DNA of 64,000 nt from Armatimonadota bacterium (GCA_018268315.1 JAFDWU010000004.1:153442-217441), one strand, 5' to 3'; counted from the first letter of the stretch, positions 1 through 8,558 are shown. Notes: generated from the letters alone by a model not told the origin. Made by a program: numbers and translations.

Positions 1-1
1 C

Positions 2-706
2 ATCGAGGGCGCAGAAAACATCGTCCTTGCCATCTCCCGCCACAACCTGAACGTCGAGACCGTCATCGGCATCTCCACCGACAAGGCATGCAAGCCCGTC
101 AACGTGATGGGGATGACGAAGGCCATCCAGGAACGCATCTTCATCCAGGGCAACATGCGCTGCCCCAAAACCCGCTTTGTGTGCGTTCGCTACGGCAACG
201 TGCTTGCCTCGCGCGGCTCGGTAATTCCGCTATTCCACGACCAGATTAAGAACGGCGGACCGGTAACGGTCACTACACCGGATATGACGCGCTTCCTGCT
301 AAGCCTGGACGATGCGGTGGACACCGTTTTCGCCGCCTATAATGATGGCAGCCCCGGCGATATCTACGTCCCTCGCGCGCCATCGGCGCTCGTCCTGAAC
401 GTGGCCAAGGCGCTGATTGCGGACCGCAATATTCGGCTGGACATCACCGGCATCCGCCCGGGCGAGAAGATTCACGAGATCATGGTGAGCGACGAAGAAG
501 CCCACCGCGCGGTGCTGGCGGGCGCCTGGTACGCCATTAAGGCGATGCTGCCGGAGATTGTGGATGAGCCGGTGATTCCGGTTCTGAACAAGGAGTACAG
601 CTCTGGCGATGAGGTGCTTGATCTTGACGGCACCATCGACCTGCTGAAACGCCACCGCCTGATGCTGGAAGATGTGGCCACTGAAGTTGGGGAAACTCTG
701 CGTTGA
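2..706 (+). CDS. UDP-GlcNAc 4,6-dehydratase/5-epimerase-like SDR (FnlA/CapE/FlaA1 type), 5' end outside window
   Basis: An open frame enters at base 2 and runs to TGA at 704-706; the N-terminal Rossmann part lies upstream. The visible part carries ISTDKACKP and NVMGMTKAIQE. The MxxxK arrangement in place of YxxxK is typical of the FlaA1/CapE/PseB dehydratases. Further on are a sugar-binding segment (YGNVLASRGSVIPLF) and the C-terminal GIRPGEKIHEIMV typical of the group. In this family the enzyme acts on UDP-GlcNAc in the cytoplasm and starts synthesis of amino-deoxysugars for surface polysaccharide. It overlaps the following 2-epimerase gene by 4 bases (TTGA), so the two are probably translated together. 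The FnlB/CapF reductase that normally sits between them in UDP-L-FucNAc pathways is not seen here and may lie upstream. Confidence 0.85.
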   Translation: MEGAENIVLAISRHNLNVETVIGISTDKACKPVNVMGMTKAIQERIFIQGNMRCPKTRFVCVRYGNVLASRGSVIPLFHDQIKNGGPVTVTTPDMTRFLLSLDDAVDTVFAAYNDGSPGDIYVPRAPSALVLNVAKALIADRNIRLDITGIRPGEKIHEIMVSDEEAHRAVLAGAWYAIKAMLPEIVDEPVIPVLNKEYSSGDEVLDLDGTIDLLKRHRLMLEDVATEVGETLR

Positions 707-1827
707 AGGTCATGACCATTCTGGGCACCCGCCCGGAGATCATCCGCCTAAGCCTGGTCATTAAGCTTCTCGATGAGTTCGCCGAGGAGCACATCTTGGT
801 CCACACCGGCCAGAACTTCGACGACCGCCTAAGCAAGATATTCTTCGAGCAGCTTCAGGTGCGAGAGCCGGATTACCACATGAATGTGCGCGGCGCGGGC
901 TTCAGCGACCAGATAGGGCAGATACTCACCCAGTCCGAGGCGTGCTTCCGCAAATTCAAGCCGGATCGCCTCCTGATTCTGGGCGATACGAACAGCGGCC
1001 TCAGCGCCATCGTCGCGCGAAGAATGGGCATTCCGGTGTATCACATGGAAGCCGGCAACCGATGCTTTGACGACCGCGTGCCGGAAGAAGTGAATCGGCG
1101 GGTGATCGATCACAGCAGCTCGATCCTGATGCCGTACACCCACAACAGCAAAGAAAATTTGATGCGCGAGGGCATCGCTCAGGACCGCCTGTACGTGACC
1201 GGCAACCCGATTTTCGAGGTGCTGGAGGCGTTCACACCCCAAATTAACGCCAGCGAGGCGATGAAAACCTACGGCGTGGAGAAGGGCAAGTTCTTCCTGG
1301 TGACCCTGCACCGCTCCGAGAACGTGGATCACGAAGGGCGCCTGAAGAACTTCTTAGAGGGTCTGAAGCGGCTGCACAAAGCGTATGGCTTCCCGATCAT
1401 CGGCTCGCTTCACCCGCGGACACGAGATAAGATTGCCGCCTTCGGCATCGACCCGAAGGCGTATGGCATCACCTTCGTAGAACCCCTGAGTTTCTTCGAT
1501 TTTGTGAACCTTGAAAAGAACGCCTTCTGCCTGCTTTCCGATAGCGGCACCGTGCAAGAGGAAGGCTGCATCTTCGGTGTGCCGAACGTGACGATCCGCG
1601 ACGTGACCGAGCGGCCGGAGACGGTGGAGTGCGGCTCCAACATCCTAACCGGCGCCGAGCCGGAAGGCATCGAGCGCGCGGTGAAGATGGTCACCCGCGT
1701 GGCGGGCGGCTGGAATCCGCCGGTCGAGTATCTTGCGCCGAAGGTCTCGGAAACCGTCGGGCGCATCGTTTTAAGCTACCGGCTCCCTGATCATGCGGAG
1801 CTGCTTTATCGTCAAAGCAAGAACTAG
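703..1827 (+). CDS. UDP-N-acetyl sugar 2-epimerase, FnlC/CapG-like (WecB family)
   Basis: This 374-aa protein has the normal length for non-hydrolysing UDP-GlcNAc 2-epimerases. Visible family motifs are GTRPEIIRLS at the N-terminus, GDTNSGLSA near residue 100, MEAGNRCFDDRVPEE near residue 115, LHRSENVD near residue 205 and SDSGTVQEEG near residue 280. The MEAGNRCFD form, rather than HVEAGLR of housekeeping WecB, points to the FnlC/CapG branch that acts after FnlA/CapE on 6-deoxy-amino sugars. The start is TTG, overlapping the stop of the upstream dehydratase gene by 4 bases. Together the two genes suggest synthesis of a FucNAc- or QuiNAc-like nucleotide sugar for capsule or O-antigen. Family assignment is secure; the exact product sugar is inferred. 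Confidence 0.88.
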   Translation: MKVMTILGTRPEIIRLSLVIKLLDEFAEEHILVHTGQNFDDRLSKIFFEQLQVREPDYHMNVRGAGFSDQIGQILTQSEACFRKFKPDRLLILGDTNSGLSAIVARRMGIPVYHMEAGNRCFDDRVPEEVNRRVIDHSSSILMPYTHNSKENLMREGIAQDRLYVTGNPIFEVLEAFTPQINASEAMKTYGVEKGKFFLVTLHRSENVDHEGRLKNFLEGLKRLHKAYGFPIIGSLHPRTRDKIAAFGIDPKAYGITFVEPLSFFDFVNLEKNAFCLLSDSGTVQEEGCIFGVPNVTIRDVTERPETVECGSNILTGAEPEGIERAVKMVTRVAGGWNPPVEYLAPKVSETVGRIVLSYRLPDHAELLYRQSKN

Positions 1828-1853
1828 TCCTTGTCGTGAACCAAGAATCGCGC

Positions 1854-1859
1854 TATCAT
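1854..1859 (+). promoter_or_regulatory. -10 box TATCAT upstream of the micro-ORF
   Basis: TATCAT lies 9 bases before the ATG at 1869. This is the same spacing seen at other probable leaderless starts in the window, so the acyltransferase may have its own promoter in addition to read-through. Confidence 0.45.
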
Positions 1860-1868
1860 AAACTGAAA

Positions 1869-1907
1869 ATGCTCGAAGAAGAGCCTCCCGCGGAGCCGCG
1901 GATTTGA
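1869..1907 (+). CDS. 12-codon leader micro-ORF coupled to the acyltransferase
   Basis: ATG at 1869 opens a short frame encoding MLEEEPPAEPRI and ending in TGA at 1905-1907. The stop overlaps the TTG start of the acyltransferase (1904) as TTGA, the overlap used by real gene pairs elsewhere in this window. A -10-like TATCAT sits 9 bases upstream of the ATG. It may exist only to deliver ribosomes to the weak TTG start. No homology can be judged at this length, so expression is inference. Confidence 0.4.
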   Translation: MLEEEPPAEPRI

Positions 1908-2536
1908 AGATTGCCGTTATCGGGGCGGGCGGACACGCTAAGGTCGTGGTCGCCACCCTGCAAGCCATGGACCACATTGTGGGTGGCATTTTCGACGATA
2001 GCGAAGCCCGCTGGGGCTCTGAAGTGCTTGGCGCGAAAGTGCTTGGCCCAGTCTCTACCCTTGTTCCCGACCAGTTTGATGGCTGCATCATCGCGATTGG
2101 CGCGAACGCGGTTCGCAAGCGCCTTGCCGAGCTGCCCATTCGCTTCTTTACCGCCGTCCATCCTTCGGCGATCATCCACCCTTCGGTGCTGATCGGGGAC
2201 GGCACGGTGGTGTTCGCGGGCACGGTCATCCAGCCGGATACGGTGGTTGGCAGGCACTGCATCATCAACACCGGCGCGATGGTGGATCACGACTGTGGGA
2301 TTGAGGATTACTGCCACCTGGCGCCCGGCTGCCATCTTGCGGGCGGGGTGGTGCTGCGCGAGGGCGTGTTCATGGGCATCGGCTCCAGCGCGATTCCGAA
2401 CATGACGGTCGGCGAGTGGTCGACGATTGGGGCGGGGGGCACGGTGGTGCGAGACATCCCCGAGTACTGCACCGCCACCGGCGTCCCGGCGAAGCCGGGC
2501 AAGTTCAGCTATCCGAGCGAAGAAGTCGTGACGTAG
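1904..2536 (+). CDS. Sugar O/N-acyltransferase, NeuD/PglD-like hexapeptide-repeat family
   Basis: The 210-aa product has the two-part layout of the PglD/NeuD family. An N-terminal Rossmann-like domain starts with KIAVIGAGGHAKVV. A left-handed beta-helix follows, with hexapeptide periodicity from about residue 90 to the end (IIHPSVLIGDGTVVFAG, CIINTGAMVDHD). HPSA near residue 86 and the MVDHD histidine are positions where this family binds acetyl-CoA or carries its catalytic His. It would acetylate an amino-sugar nucleotide and fits the two upstream nucleotide-sugar genes. The TTG start follows a micro-ORF rather than a Shine-Dalgarno. Confidence 0.85.
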   Translation: MKIAVIGAGGHAKVVVATLQAMDHIVGGIFDDSEARWGSEVLGAKVLGPVSTLVPDQFDGCIIAIGANAVRKRLAELPIRFFTAVHPSAIIHPSVLIGDGTVVFAGTVIQPDTVVGRHCIINTGAMVDHDCGIEDYCHLAPGCHLAGGVVLREGVFMGIGSSAIPNMTVGEWSTIGAGGTVVRDIPEYCTATGVPAKPGKFSYPSEEVVT

Positions 2537-2579
2537 CGGGCACAGAGCTTACTTCGCAACGAGAAGCCCCGCGTTTCGT

Positions 2580-2591
2580 TCTTGCGCAAGA
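2580..2591. repeat. 12-bp perfect palindrome TCTTGCGCAAGA
   Basis: A perfect 12-base palindrome lies in the 94-base gap between the acyltransferase and aspartic-protease-like genes, about 40 bases before the downstream GTG. It could be a small operator. No terminator with a U tract was found in this gap. Confidence 0.35.
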
Positions 2592-2630
2592 GCCTTATGA
2601 GCATTCCTTGAGTTTCAGGTAATTTCTGTC

Positions 2631-4133
2631 GTGACTTGCTGCCTTTGTCGTTACGCTCTCTTGCTTGTAACCGTAAACTCTGCCATGCTCCAAAGACCCT
2701 CCGTGAACTTGATGGACCAGGTTCGACAAACGCTTATCGCCGGCGGAAGACCATTTGAGGCCACAAAGGTCGTCGGCAAAGAAAGCTACTTGGGATACGA
2801 AGTTGAGTTCGAGCTCGACTTCCTTCCAGACGGACGATTTTCATGCGTAACGAGCGGTCCGCAAGGACATCGGATAGGCTTCGATGGCGCGACGGTATGG
2901 AAGCAGGACTGTGCTGGCCTTGCCTATTTGCTTGATTTTACAGACCGGGACAGAGAGGTATTGCTCGGTTCGCTCATGTCAAGTAGCTGGGTGCTTCCCA
3001 ACTCCGTGGTTCAAGCGAAGAGCGTTGGGGATTTCGTGGAGCTACAGCTAAAGGACAGTGAGCAATGCTTTAGACTCACCGTCGATCCAAACACCCACCT
3101 TCCAACCAGAGCTGACTTGCACGGCGGAGGCGATACAGTGCTACTTGGTGACTGGAGGGCCGTCGGAGACCGCTTGATTCCGATGCATGTCGAACTGAAG
3201 TCGGAAAATGAACCACGAACTTTCAGCGGAGCTACCGCAAAGTCAACGAACCGCGAAGGTGTAAAGCTGGCTTTGCCAAAGACAACAGTCACCGATACGT
3301 TTATTGATTTAAGTTTGCCTCCGACAATCCCCTCTCGCCCCGCAGGTAAGAACCACATTGCAATCCATCCTTTGATTAACGGTAAGGACGTAGGCTGGTT
3401 CATCCTTGACAGCGGCAGCGGCGTCATGCTTATCGATAAGGAAATCGCCAATTCTCTTCACCTGAAGAAGGTTAGTAAAGACACCGGTACAGGCGTGGGA
3501 GGAACCGTCGAGTCTTTTGGACGTTTAGTTTCGGAGTTCAAGGCGGGCCCCGCTACAGTCCGAGATTTGACATTTCAAGACTTCGATATGACTCAAATTG
3601 GCGGCCCGACGAAGCCTTTCGCGGGGATTATCGGAACGCCCTTGCTCCGCCGGATGATCTTGAAGTTGGACTGGAATGTGCCCTCAGTGGAGGTTTACGA
3701 TCGTGAGCGTTATACGCTTTCGAAGGGTTCTTGGATTCCGATTCGCTTTGACACCAACAACCCTGTAGTTCTTGCGCAGGTGGCTGGAACGCCAAAAGCT
3801 TGGTACCGCCTCGATACTGGTGGCGCGGGATTTCTTACCGTTCACTCGCCCTTCGTAAATCGCTGGAAGCTCCTAGAAAACCGCACGACAACCGATTCGA
3901 GTTCAAACGGGATCGGTGGGCAGATGCCAAGCAAGCTCGGGACGATTGATTGGTTCGAAGTGGCGGGCCACCGATTTGAGCATCCGAAAGTCGAATTTTC
4001 ACTTGCAGAACGCGGCAGCTTCGCAAATACCTATCTCGCGGGGAATATTGGAATAGCCTTGCTGAGGCAATACACATTGATCCTCGACTTCTCGGGACAA
4101 CGCATTGCATTTCTTGACACGACGAGCCACTGA
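2631..4133 (+). CDS. Putative aspartyl protease with two retropepsin-like D[ST]G domains
   Basis: In this 500-aa protein, residues about 1-235 form an uncharacterised domain without a recognised motif. Two retroviral-type aspartyl protease-like domains follow, each with its own catalytic signature: FILDSGSGVMLI at about 258-268 and YRLDTGGAGFL at about 392-402. FAGIIGTPLLRR near 330 and GNIGIALLRQYTLILD near the C-terminus match the second conserved hydrophobic-Gly block of such domains. The N-terminus (RYALLLVTVNSA) could be a signal peptide if GTG 2631 is the start. A TAATTT box lies only 5 bases upstream. Substrate is unknown. GC content looks lower than in the flanking housekeeping genes. 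It is convergent with the next gene. Confidence 0.7.
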   Translation: MTCCLCRYALLLVTVNSAMLQRPSVNLMDQVRQTLIAGGRPFEATKVVGKESYLGYEVEFELDFLPDGRFSCVTSGPQGHRIGFDGATVWKQDCAGLAYLLDFTDRDREVLLGSLMSSSWVLPNSVVQAKSVGDFVELQLKDSEQCFRLTVDPNTHLPTRADLHGGGDTVLLGDWRAVGDRLIPMHVELKSENEPRTFSGATAKSTNREGVKLALPKTTVTDTFIDLSLPPTIPSRPAGKNHIAIHPLINGKDVGWFILDSGSGVMLIDKEIANSLHLKKVSKDTGTGVGGTVESFGRLVSEFKAGPATVRDLTFQDFDMTQIGGPTKPFAGIIGTPLLRRMILKLDWNVPSVEVYDRERYTLSKGSWIPIRFDTNNPVVLAQVAGTPKAWYRLDTGGAGFLTVHSPFVNRWKLLENRTTTDSSSNGIGGQMPSKLGTIDWFEVAGHRFEHPKVEFSLAERGSFANTYLAGNIGIALLRQYTLILDFSGQRIAFLDTTSH

Positions 4134-4180
4134 TTAGCGGCTAATGCTTACGAAGCGCTAGTCTTTAAAGCGACTAAGAA

Positions 4181-4903
4181 TCATTTCTTTGGCACTCCAA
4201 CGGACCATGGAGACTTCATCGGCTCCGGGGTCCAGACGACTTTCATCGGCGTATTCGCAGTCAAAGGAATCTTGTAGGTCGTGCCGTAACTTGAAGATAT
4301 TTCCACTGCGTCACCGATTATTTCGGCGCCAAACATGATAGTGACGATCATCGAACCGCCGATCTGAAAGTCGGGCGTCGGGAAGAAGAGCCCCATCGCC
4401 TGGTGGTCGAATGTATCCAACCTCATGGCCAGCCATCCGTCCCGCCAACTGATGCCCTCAATCGTTGAGTCGTGCAGAAATTGAAAGACCCTATCCGCGT
4501 CTTTGATCTCCACTTCTTCGCCACTCTGGAATCCCTCCCAGATCTGATGCGGCGACGGAACTTCTTTAAGTTCCGGCATTGACTTGAAGCCGGCGATCGC
4601 CGCCGTCGAGAGCTTTAGCTTAAACCCATACTCGTCTCTCCAGTGACATTCTTCATCACCTAACATAAACGGCTCCCACTTCCCGTCAGCCGTCCGCTCT
4701 AACTGAAACAGTTCGAGGCCGAGCACTTCGCTAGGAAGCGTCCCTTTCGTCACCATGGTCTCATGCTCGAACTGAAAACACCGCCTATTCCCCTCGTGGT
4801 TGGCTAACTCCAAGTACCTCCCCCTCGACGGTAGCTCGCCCCATCCGACGAGGGTGCAGTTTTCGAGCATATGATTCAGGGGTTCGCTGTTAAGGCTTTC
4901 CAT
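4181..4903 (-). CDS. Hypothetical protein, 240 aa
   Basis: I do not recognise a family. The product is soluble in appearance, with no signal peptide or membrane segment. It is rich in Trp and acidic residues and probably mostly beta (for example GISWRDGWLAMRLDTFD near 152-168). An AGGA sequence precedes the ATG at 4903 by about 5 bases. It lies in the same direction as the following small membrane-anchored gene, 37 bases downstream of that gene's stop, so the pair may form a two-gene unit. Both sit in the lower-GC segment 2537-5436. Confidence 0.6.
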   Translation of the reverse strand: MESLNSEPLNHMLENCTLVGWGELPSRGRYLELANHEGNRRCFQFEHETMVTKGTLPSEVLGLELFQLERTADGKWEPFMLGDEECHWRDEYGFKLKLSTAAIAGFKSMPELKEVPSPHQIWEGFQSGEEVEIKDADRVFQFLHDSTIEGISWRDGWLAMRLDTFDHQAMGLFFPTPDFQIGGSMIVTIMFGAEIIGDAVEISSSYGTTYKIPLTANTPMKVVWTPEPMKSPWSVGVPKK

Positions 4904-4940
4904 TCTTCCTGTTAGGCTCTCCTCGGTCGACTGATTCCCC

Positions 4941-5309
4941 TCAGCTCCTGACTGTTATGTCCGGCAGTGTCCAGTTCGCAGTCGATTCAAAGAACCCAAG
5001 TTTCCGAGTCCTAAACCGCCGAAGGTAGAGTTGCTCGCGGGTCTTGGTGTCCGTGATTCTGAGAAGGAAGTAGCTGTCCAGTTTATCGGGCTCAACTTTC
5101 ACCGGGCTCACCTCGTTTGGTCCGACCTCAGTCAGGTCGTCGTAGCGGTAACCGCCGCTATTGACTTGCAAAGAAAGCTTCCTCGCAGTTTCATTTCTAA
5201 TGATCACGGTGTAAGTTGGCGGCGGACCTTCACCCGAAAACGCAAGAATAAAAAGCGCGTACATTGACGCTAGGAGCGCGAGAATAACGAGGATTCCGAT
5301 CTTCGCCAT
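4941..5309 (-). CDS. Hypothetical membrane-anchored protein, 122 aa
   Basis: Residues about 4-27 (IGILVILALLASMYALFILA) form one hydrophobic segment, either a signal anchor or a signal peptide. About 95 residues with alternating beta pattern follow, including YTVIIRNETARKLSLQVNSG, which looks like a small extracytoplasmic beta-sandwich. GGGA lies about 7 bases before the ATG. It is probably the first gene of a pair with the 240-aa gene downstream. No family recognised. Confidence 0.55.
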   Translation of the reverse strand: MAKIGILVILALLASMYALFILAFSGEGPPPTYTVIIRNETARKLSLQVNSGGYRYDDLTEVGPNEVSPVKVEPDKLDSYFLLRITDTKTREQLYLRRFRTRKLGFFESTANWTLPDITVRS

Positions 5310-5422
5310 GTTAATCCCGATCTGCGTACGATAAGATTTTCACAAACCAGGTCTCACCACGAGTACCCATTCCATAAGTATGACCACTCAGAATCCCCAA
5401 TTAGCCAATCGAACCCGAAAGG

Positions 5423-5428
5423 TACACT
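5423..5428 (+). promoter_or_regulatory. -10 box TACACT for leaderless ffh
   Basis: TACACT ends 8 bases before the ffh ATG at 5437. No Shine-Dalgarno is present in the gap GAGCCCAG. TTAGCC at 5401-5406 is a weak -35 candidate with a 16-base spacer. Confidence 0.5.
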
Positions 5429-5436
5429 GAGCCCAG

Positions 5437-6762
5437 ATGTTTGATCAACTCGCGCGGCGGCTGCACACCGTATTTGCCAACCTGCGCCGCGAATCCCGAC
5501 TGACGGAAGACGACGTCAACGCCATGCTCCGCGAGGTGCGCGTGGCCCTCCTTGAGGCCGACGTGAACTTCCAGGTCGCCAAGCAAATCATCTCCAACAT
5601 TAAGGAGAAGGCGGTCGGCGAGGACGTTTTCGGCTCCCTCACCGCCGATCAAACCATCATCAAAATCGTCAAGGACGAACTGACGGAAATCCTTGGCGGA
5701 GAGCCCGCCAAATTCAACTGGGCGTCAAATCCGCCGACCGTCATCCTAATGTGCGGCCTCCAGGGCTCGGGCAAAACCACTACTTGCGCCAAGCTGGCCA
5801 AGCATTTCCTGGATCAAGGTAAAAAGCCGATGCTGGCCGCGTGCGACCTTCAGCGCCCCGCCGCCGTTAAGCAGCTTCAGGTCCTTGGCGAGCAGGTCGG
5901 CGTGCCGGTAGAAGCCCAGCTAGAAGGCGCAACCCCACAGCAGATCGCCCGAAAGGCGCTGGACCGCGCCCGGCACCTGATGATCGATATCCTCATCGTG
6001 GACACCGCCGGACGATTGCAAGTGGATGAGCCGCTGATGGAAGAGCTCGCCCAGGTTCAGCGCGCGGTACTTCCACAGGAAATCTTCCTGGTGCTGGACG
6101 CCACCACCGGCCAAGAGGCCGTGAATGTGGCGGAGGCGTTCCGCGCCAAGGTGCCGGTAAGCGGCGCGATCTTTACCAAGCTCGATGGCGATAGCCGAGG
6201 CGGCGCAATTCTAAGCGTGCGCGCGGCCACCGGGGTGCCGGTGCGCTTCTCCGGCGTCGGCGAGCAAGTCGAAACGCTAGAGCCGTTCATCCCCGACCGC
6301 ATCGCCCAGCGCATCCTTGGCATGGGCGACATCATGGGCATTATCGAAAGGGCCGAAAAGGCCTTCGATAAGGATGAGGCGCAGGGCATGGAATCGCGCA
6401 TGAAGCGCGGCGACGTCGATTTCAACCTGATGCTTTCCCAGTTCGCGATGATGCGCAAGATGGGGCCGATCCAGAACGTGATGAAGATGATTCCTGGCCT
6501 GGGGGTCCAACTGCCGGAAGAAGCCCTGGACCAGATTCAGGACAAGCACGTGAACCGCATCGAGGCAATGATTTTAAGCATGACGCCGCGCGAGCGCGAG
6601 AACCCCGACCTGCTGAACGGCTCTCGCAGGAAGCGAATCGCGAACGGCAGCGGCACAACAGTTGAAGAAGTGAACTCGCTGGTGAAGCAGCTTTACGAGC
6701 TTCGCCGCACCATGAAGGCGATGGGCAAGATGAACAAGCTGAAACCGCCCAAGCGTCGATAA
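5437..6762 (+). CDS. ffh: Signal recognition particle GTPase Ffh
   Basis: At 441 aa this has normal Ffh length. The helical N domain is followed by the G domain with GLQGSGKTTT near residue 106, CDLQRPAA near 145, VDTAGRLQ near 188 and TKLDGD near 246. The C-terminal M domain (LSQFAMMRKMGPIQNVMKMIPG, with RKRIANGSGTTVEEVNSLV) binds 4.5S RNA and signal peptides. Ffh directs ribosomes making membrane and exported proteins to FtsY. The partner 4.5S RNA gene is not in this window. Dihydroorotase follows after 8 bases, so ffh heads a run that also includes the DinB-like gene. Confidence 0.97.
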   Translation: MFDQLARRLHTVFANLRRESRLTEDDVNAMLREVRVALLEADVNFQVAKQIISNIKEKAVGEDVFGSLTADQTIIKIVKDELTEILGGEPAKFNWASNPPTVILMCGLQGSGKTTTCAKLAKHFLDQGKKPMLAACDLQRPAAVKQLQVLGEQVGVPVEAQLEGATPQQIARKALDRARHLMIDILIVDTAGRLQVDEPLMEELAQVQRAVLPQEIFLVLDATTGQEAVNVAEAFRAKVPVSGAIFTKLDGDSRGGAILSVRAATGVPVRFSGVGEQVETLEPFIPDRIAQRILGMGDIMGIIERAEKAFDKDEAQGMESRMKRGDVDFNLMLSQFAMMRKMGPIQNVMKMIPGLGVQLPEEALDQIQDKHVNRIEAMILSMTPRERENPDLLNGSRRKRIANGSGTTVEEVNSLVKQLYELRRTMKAMGKMNKLKPPKRR

Positions 6763-6770
6763 GGATAAGC

Positions 6771-8099
6771 GTGCAGTACGACCTCGTCATCACGGATGTC
6801 GAAATCGTCTCCCCGACCGGAACCGCGGTCGGCAACATCGCCATTAATGGCCAGACGATCGCCGCAGTAGGAGACGTTTCTGAATCGGAGGGCCGCCGCC
6901 TACTGAAAGGCTCCGGATTAACCGCCATTCCCGGCGTAATCGATACCCAGGTTCATTTTAGAGAGCCGGGTATGACCCACAAAGAGGACCTGGAATCGGG
7001 CACTCGCGCGGCGGTTGTGGGCGGAACCACCACGATATTCGAGATGCCGAACACGAATCCCACCACTACCACCGAGGCGGCGCTGAAAGATAAGCTGCGC
7101 CGGGCGGAGGGTCGAGCGTGGTGCGATTACTCTTTCTTCTTCGGCGCCACCACCGAGAACGCCGAATTGCTGGCATCGGCTGAAAAGCTGCCCGGCTCAC
7201 CGGGCATTAAGATCTTCATGGGCAGCTCCACCGGCTCCCTGCTGGTATCCGATGATGAGGATGTAAGACGGGTGCTGAAGCATGGCAAGCGTCCGGTGGC
7301 TGTTCATTCCGAACACGAACCACGCCTCCGCGAACGCAAAGCTTTGATCAGCGCCAACCCCCACCCACGGGAGCACCCATTCCTGCGCGATGCCGAGAGC
7401 GCGCGCCTCTGCACGGAGCGCCTGCTCCGCCTGTCGGCGGAGACTCAGCGGCCGGTCCACATACTGCATATTTCAACCGCGGATGAGCTGCCACTCATTA
7501 GGGAGGCTAAGGATAAGGGGCTAAACAACACGGCGGAAGTGACCCCCCAGCATCTGTGGTTCAACGCGGACGACTACGAACGGCTTGGCTCACTGCTACA
7601 GATGAACCCGCCGATTCGCTCCAAGGATCATCAGGAAGCCTTATGGAAGGCGCTTGATGCGGACCTCTTCGACGTATTCGGCAGCGATCACGCCCCTCAC
7701 ACGCTGGATGAAAAGGCGAAGCCGTACCCAGAAAGTCCGAGCGGCATGCCAGGCGTGCAAACGATGCTGGCAGCGCTGCTCACCTTCGTCCACCAGGGCC
7801 GACTCAGCATGGAGAAGCTGGTGCGAATGGCCTGCGCGAACCCCGCGAAGCTGTACGGAATTAAGAACAAGGGCTCAATCGCCCCTGGCTTCGACGCCGA
7901 CCTGGTGCTGATAGACCGTAAGGCTTCCTATCAATTTACTCGCAACCTGGTAGAAAGCAAATGCGGCTGGAGCCCTTACGAGGGTGAGACTTTTTACGGC
8001 TCGATCGAGCATGTGTTCCTGCGCGGAAACTGGATGCTGCGCGATGGCGGCTTGCAGCACCACGCGGTGGGTCAGCCGGTAACATTCGACTGGAAATGA
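6771..8099 (+). CDS. pyrC: Dihydroorotase (class I, PyrC-type amidohydrolase)
   Basis: The 442-aa protein has GVIDTQVHFREPGMTHKEDL near residue 57, whose HxH ligates zinc and whose REPG belongs to dihydroorotases. FEMPNTNPTT lies near 90. PGIKIFMGSSTG near 145 carries the lysine that is carbamylated to bridge the metals. HSEHE and HILHIST supply metal-binding His residues, and FGSDHAPHT near 305 carries the catalytic Asp. The enzyme cyclises N-carbamoyl-aspartate in pyrimidine synthesis. The IDTQVHFREPG variant is shared with an alphaproteobacterial-type branch; related hydantoinase-like activity cannot be fully excluded. It starts with GTG 9 bases after the ffh stop with AAGGATA upstream, and overlaps the next gene by 4 bases (ATGA). 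Confidence 0.88.
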   Translation: MQYDLVITDVEIVSPTGTAVGNIAINGQTIAAVGDVSESEGRRLLKGSGLTAIPGVIDTQVHFREPGMTHKEDLESGTRAAVVGGTTTIFEMPNTNPTTTTEAALKDKLRRAEGRAWCDYSFFFGATTENAELLASAEKLPGSPGIKIFMGSSTGSLLVSDDEDVRRVLKHGKRPVAVHSEHEPRLRERKALISANPHPREHPFLRDAESARLCTERLLRLSAETQRPVHILHISTADELPLIREAKDKGLNNTAEVTPQHLWFNADDYERLGSLLQMNPPIRSKDHQEALWKALDADLFDVFGSDHAPHTLDEKAKPYPESPSGMPGVQTMLAALLTFVHQGRLSMEKLVRMACANPAKLYGIKNKGSIAPGFDADLVLIDRKASYQFTRNLVESKCGWSPYEGETFYGSIEHVFLRGNWMLRDGGLQHHAVGQPVTFDWK

Positions 8100-8539
8100 C
8101 CGAGCTCGAGACCTTCAAAGACCTCTTTGATTACGCCCTTTGGGCAAACACGCAGTGGATTGACGCCGCAAAGGGAATTGAGGGCGGCGAGGCGCGCCTC
8201 AGGCACATCCTGAAGTCGGAGGAAATCTGGCTCAGCCGGTGCCAGGGCCGCCCGGCGGATATCGACGAAGAAGAAGAGCTTGGGCAGACCGCCATACGAA
8301 ACCATGCCGGATGGGTGAACTACCTAGCTAACGCCGACCTGAACGCCGACATTTCCTATCACAGCCTGGATGGCGTTCCCTACACCAGCGCCTTGCGGGA
8401 CATTCTGCACCACGTGGTGAACCACGGCACGTATCATCGCGGCGAGATGCGCGGGTACTACGCTCGGGCGAATCGGGACGACTTCCCGGAGACTGATTAC
8501 ATCGGCTACGCCCGCCAGGGCCGTGCCGGGAGGCAATAG
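8096..8539 (+). CDS. DinB/YfiT-like four-helix metalloprotein
   Basis: This 147-aa protein fits the DinB superfamily. LFDYALWANTQWIDAA in the first helix is typical, HILKSEEIWLSRCQG near residue 38 supplies the first His, and ILHHVVNHGTYHRGEM near 101 supplies the second and third metal ligands. Members bind a divalent metal. Some are thiol-dependent transferases and many have no known substrate. ATG at 8096 overlaps the dihydroorotase stop as ATGA, so it is translationally coupled. No functional link to pyrimidine synthesis or SRP is evident. Confidence 0.8.
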   Translation: MTELETFKDLFDYALWANTQWIDAAKGIEGGEARLRHILKSEEIWLSRCQGRPADIDEEEELGQTAIRNHAGWVNYLANADLNADISYHSLDGVPYTSALRDILHHVVNHGTYHRGEMRGYYARANRDDFPETDYIGYARQGRAGRQ

Positions 8540-8542
8540 GTC

Positions 8543-8558
8543 GTAGCAGTACAGTTCG
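8543..8558 (+). repeat. 16-bp direct repeat, copy 1 (GTAGCAGTACAGTTCG)
   Basis: An identical 16-mer occurs at 9532-9547. The two copies lie in the intergenic spaces on either side of the TolB-like gene and are the only copies I saw in the window. Confidence 0.7.
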
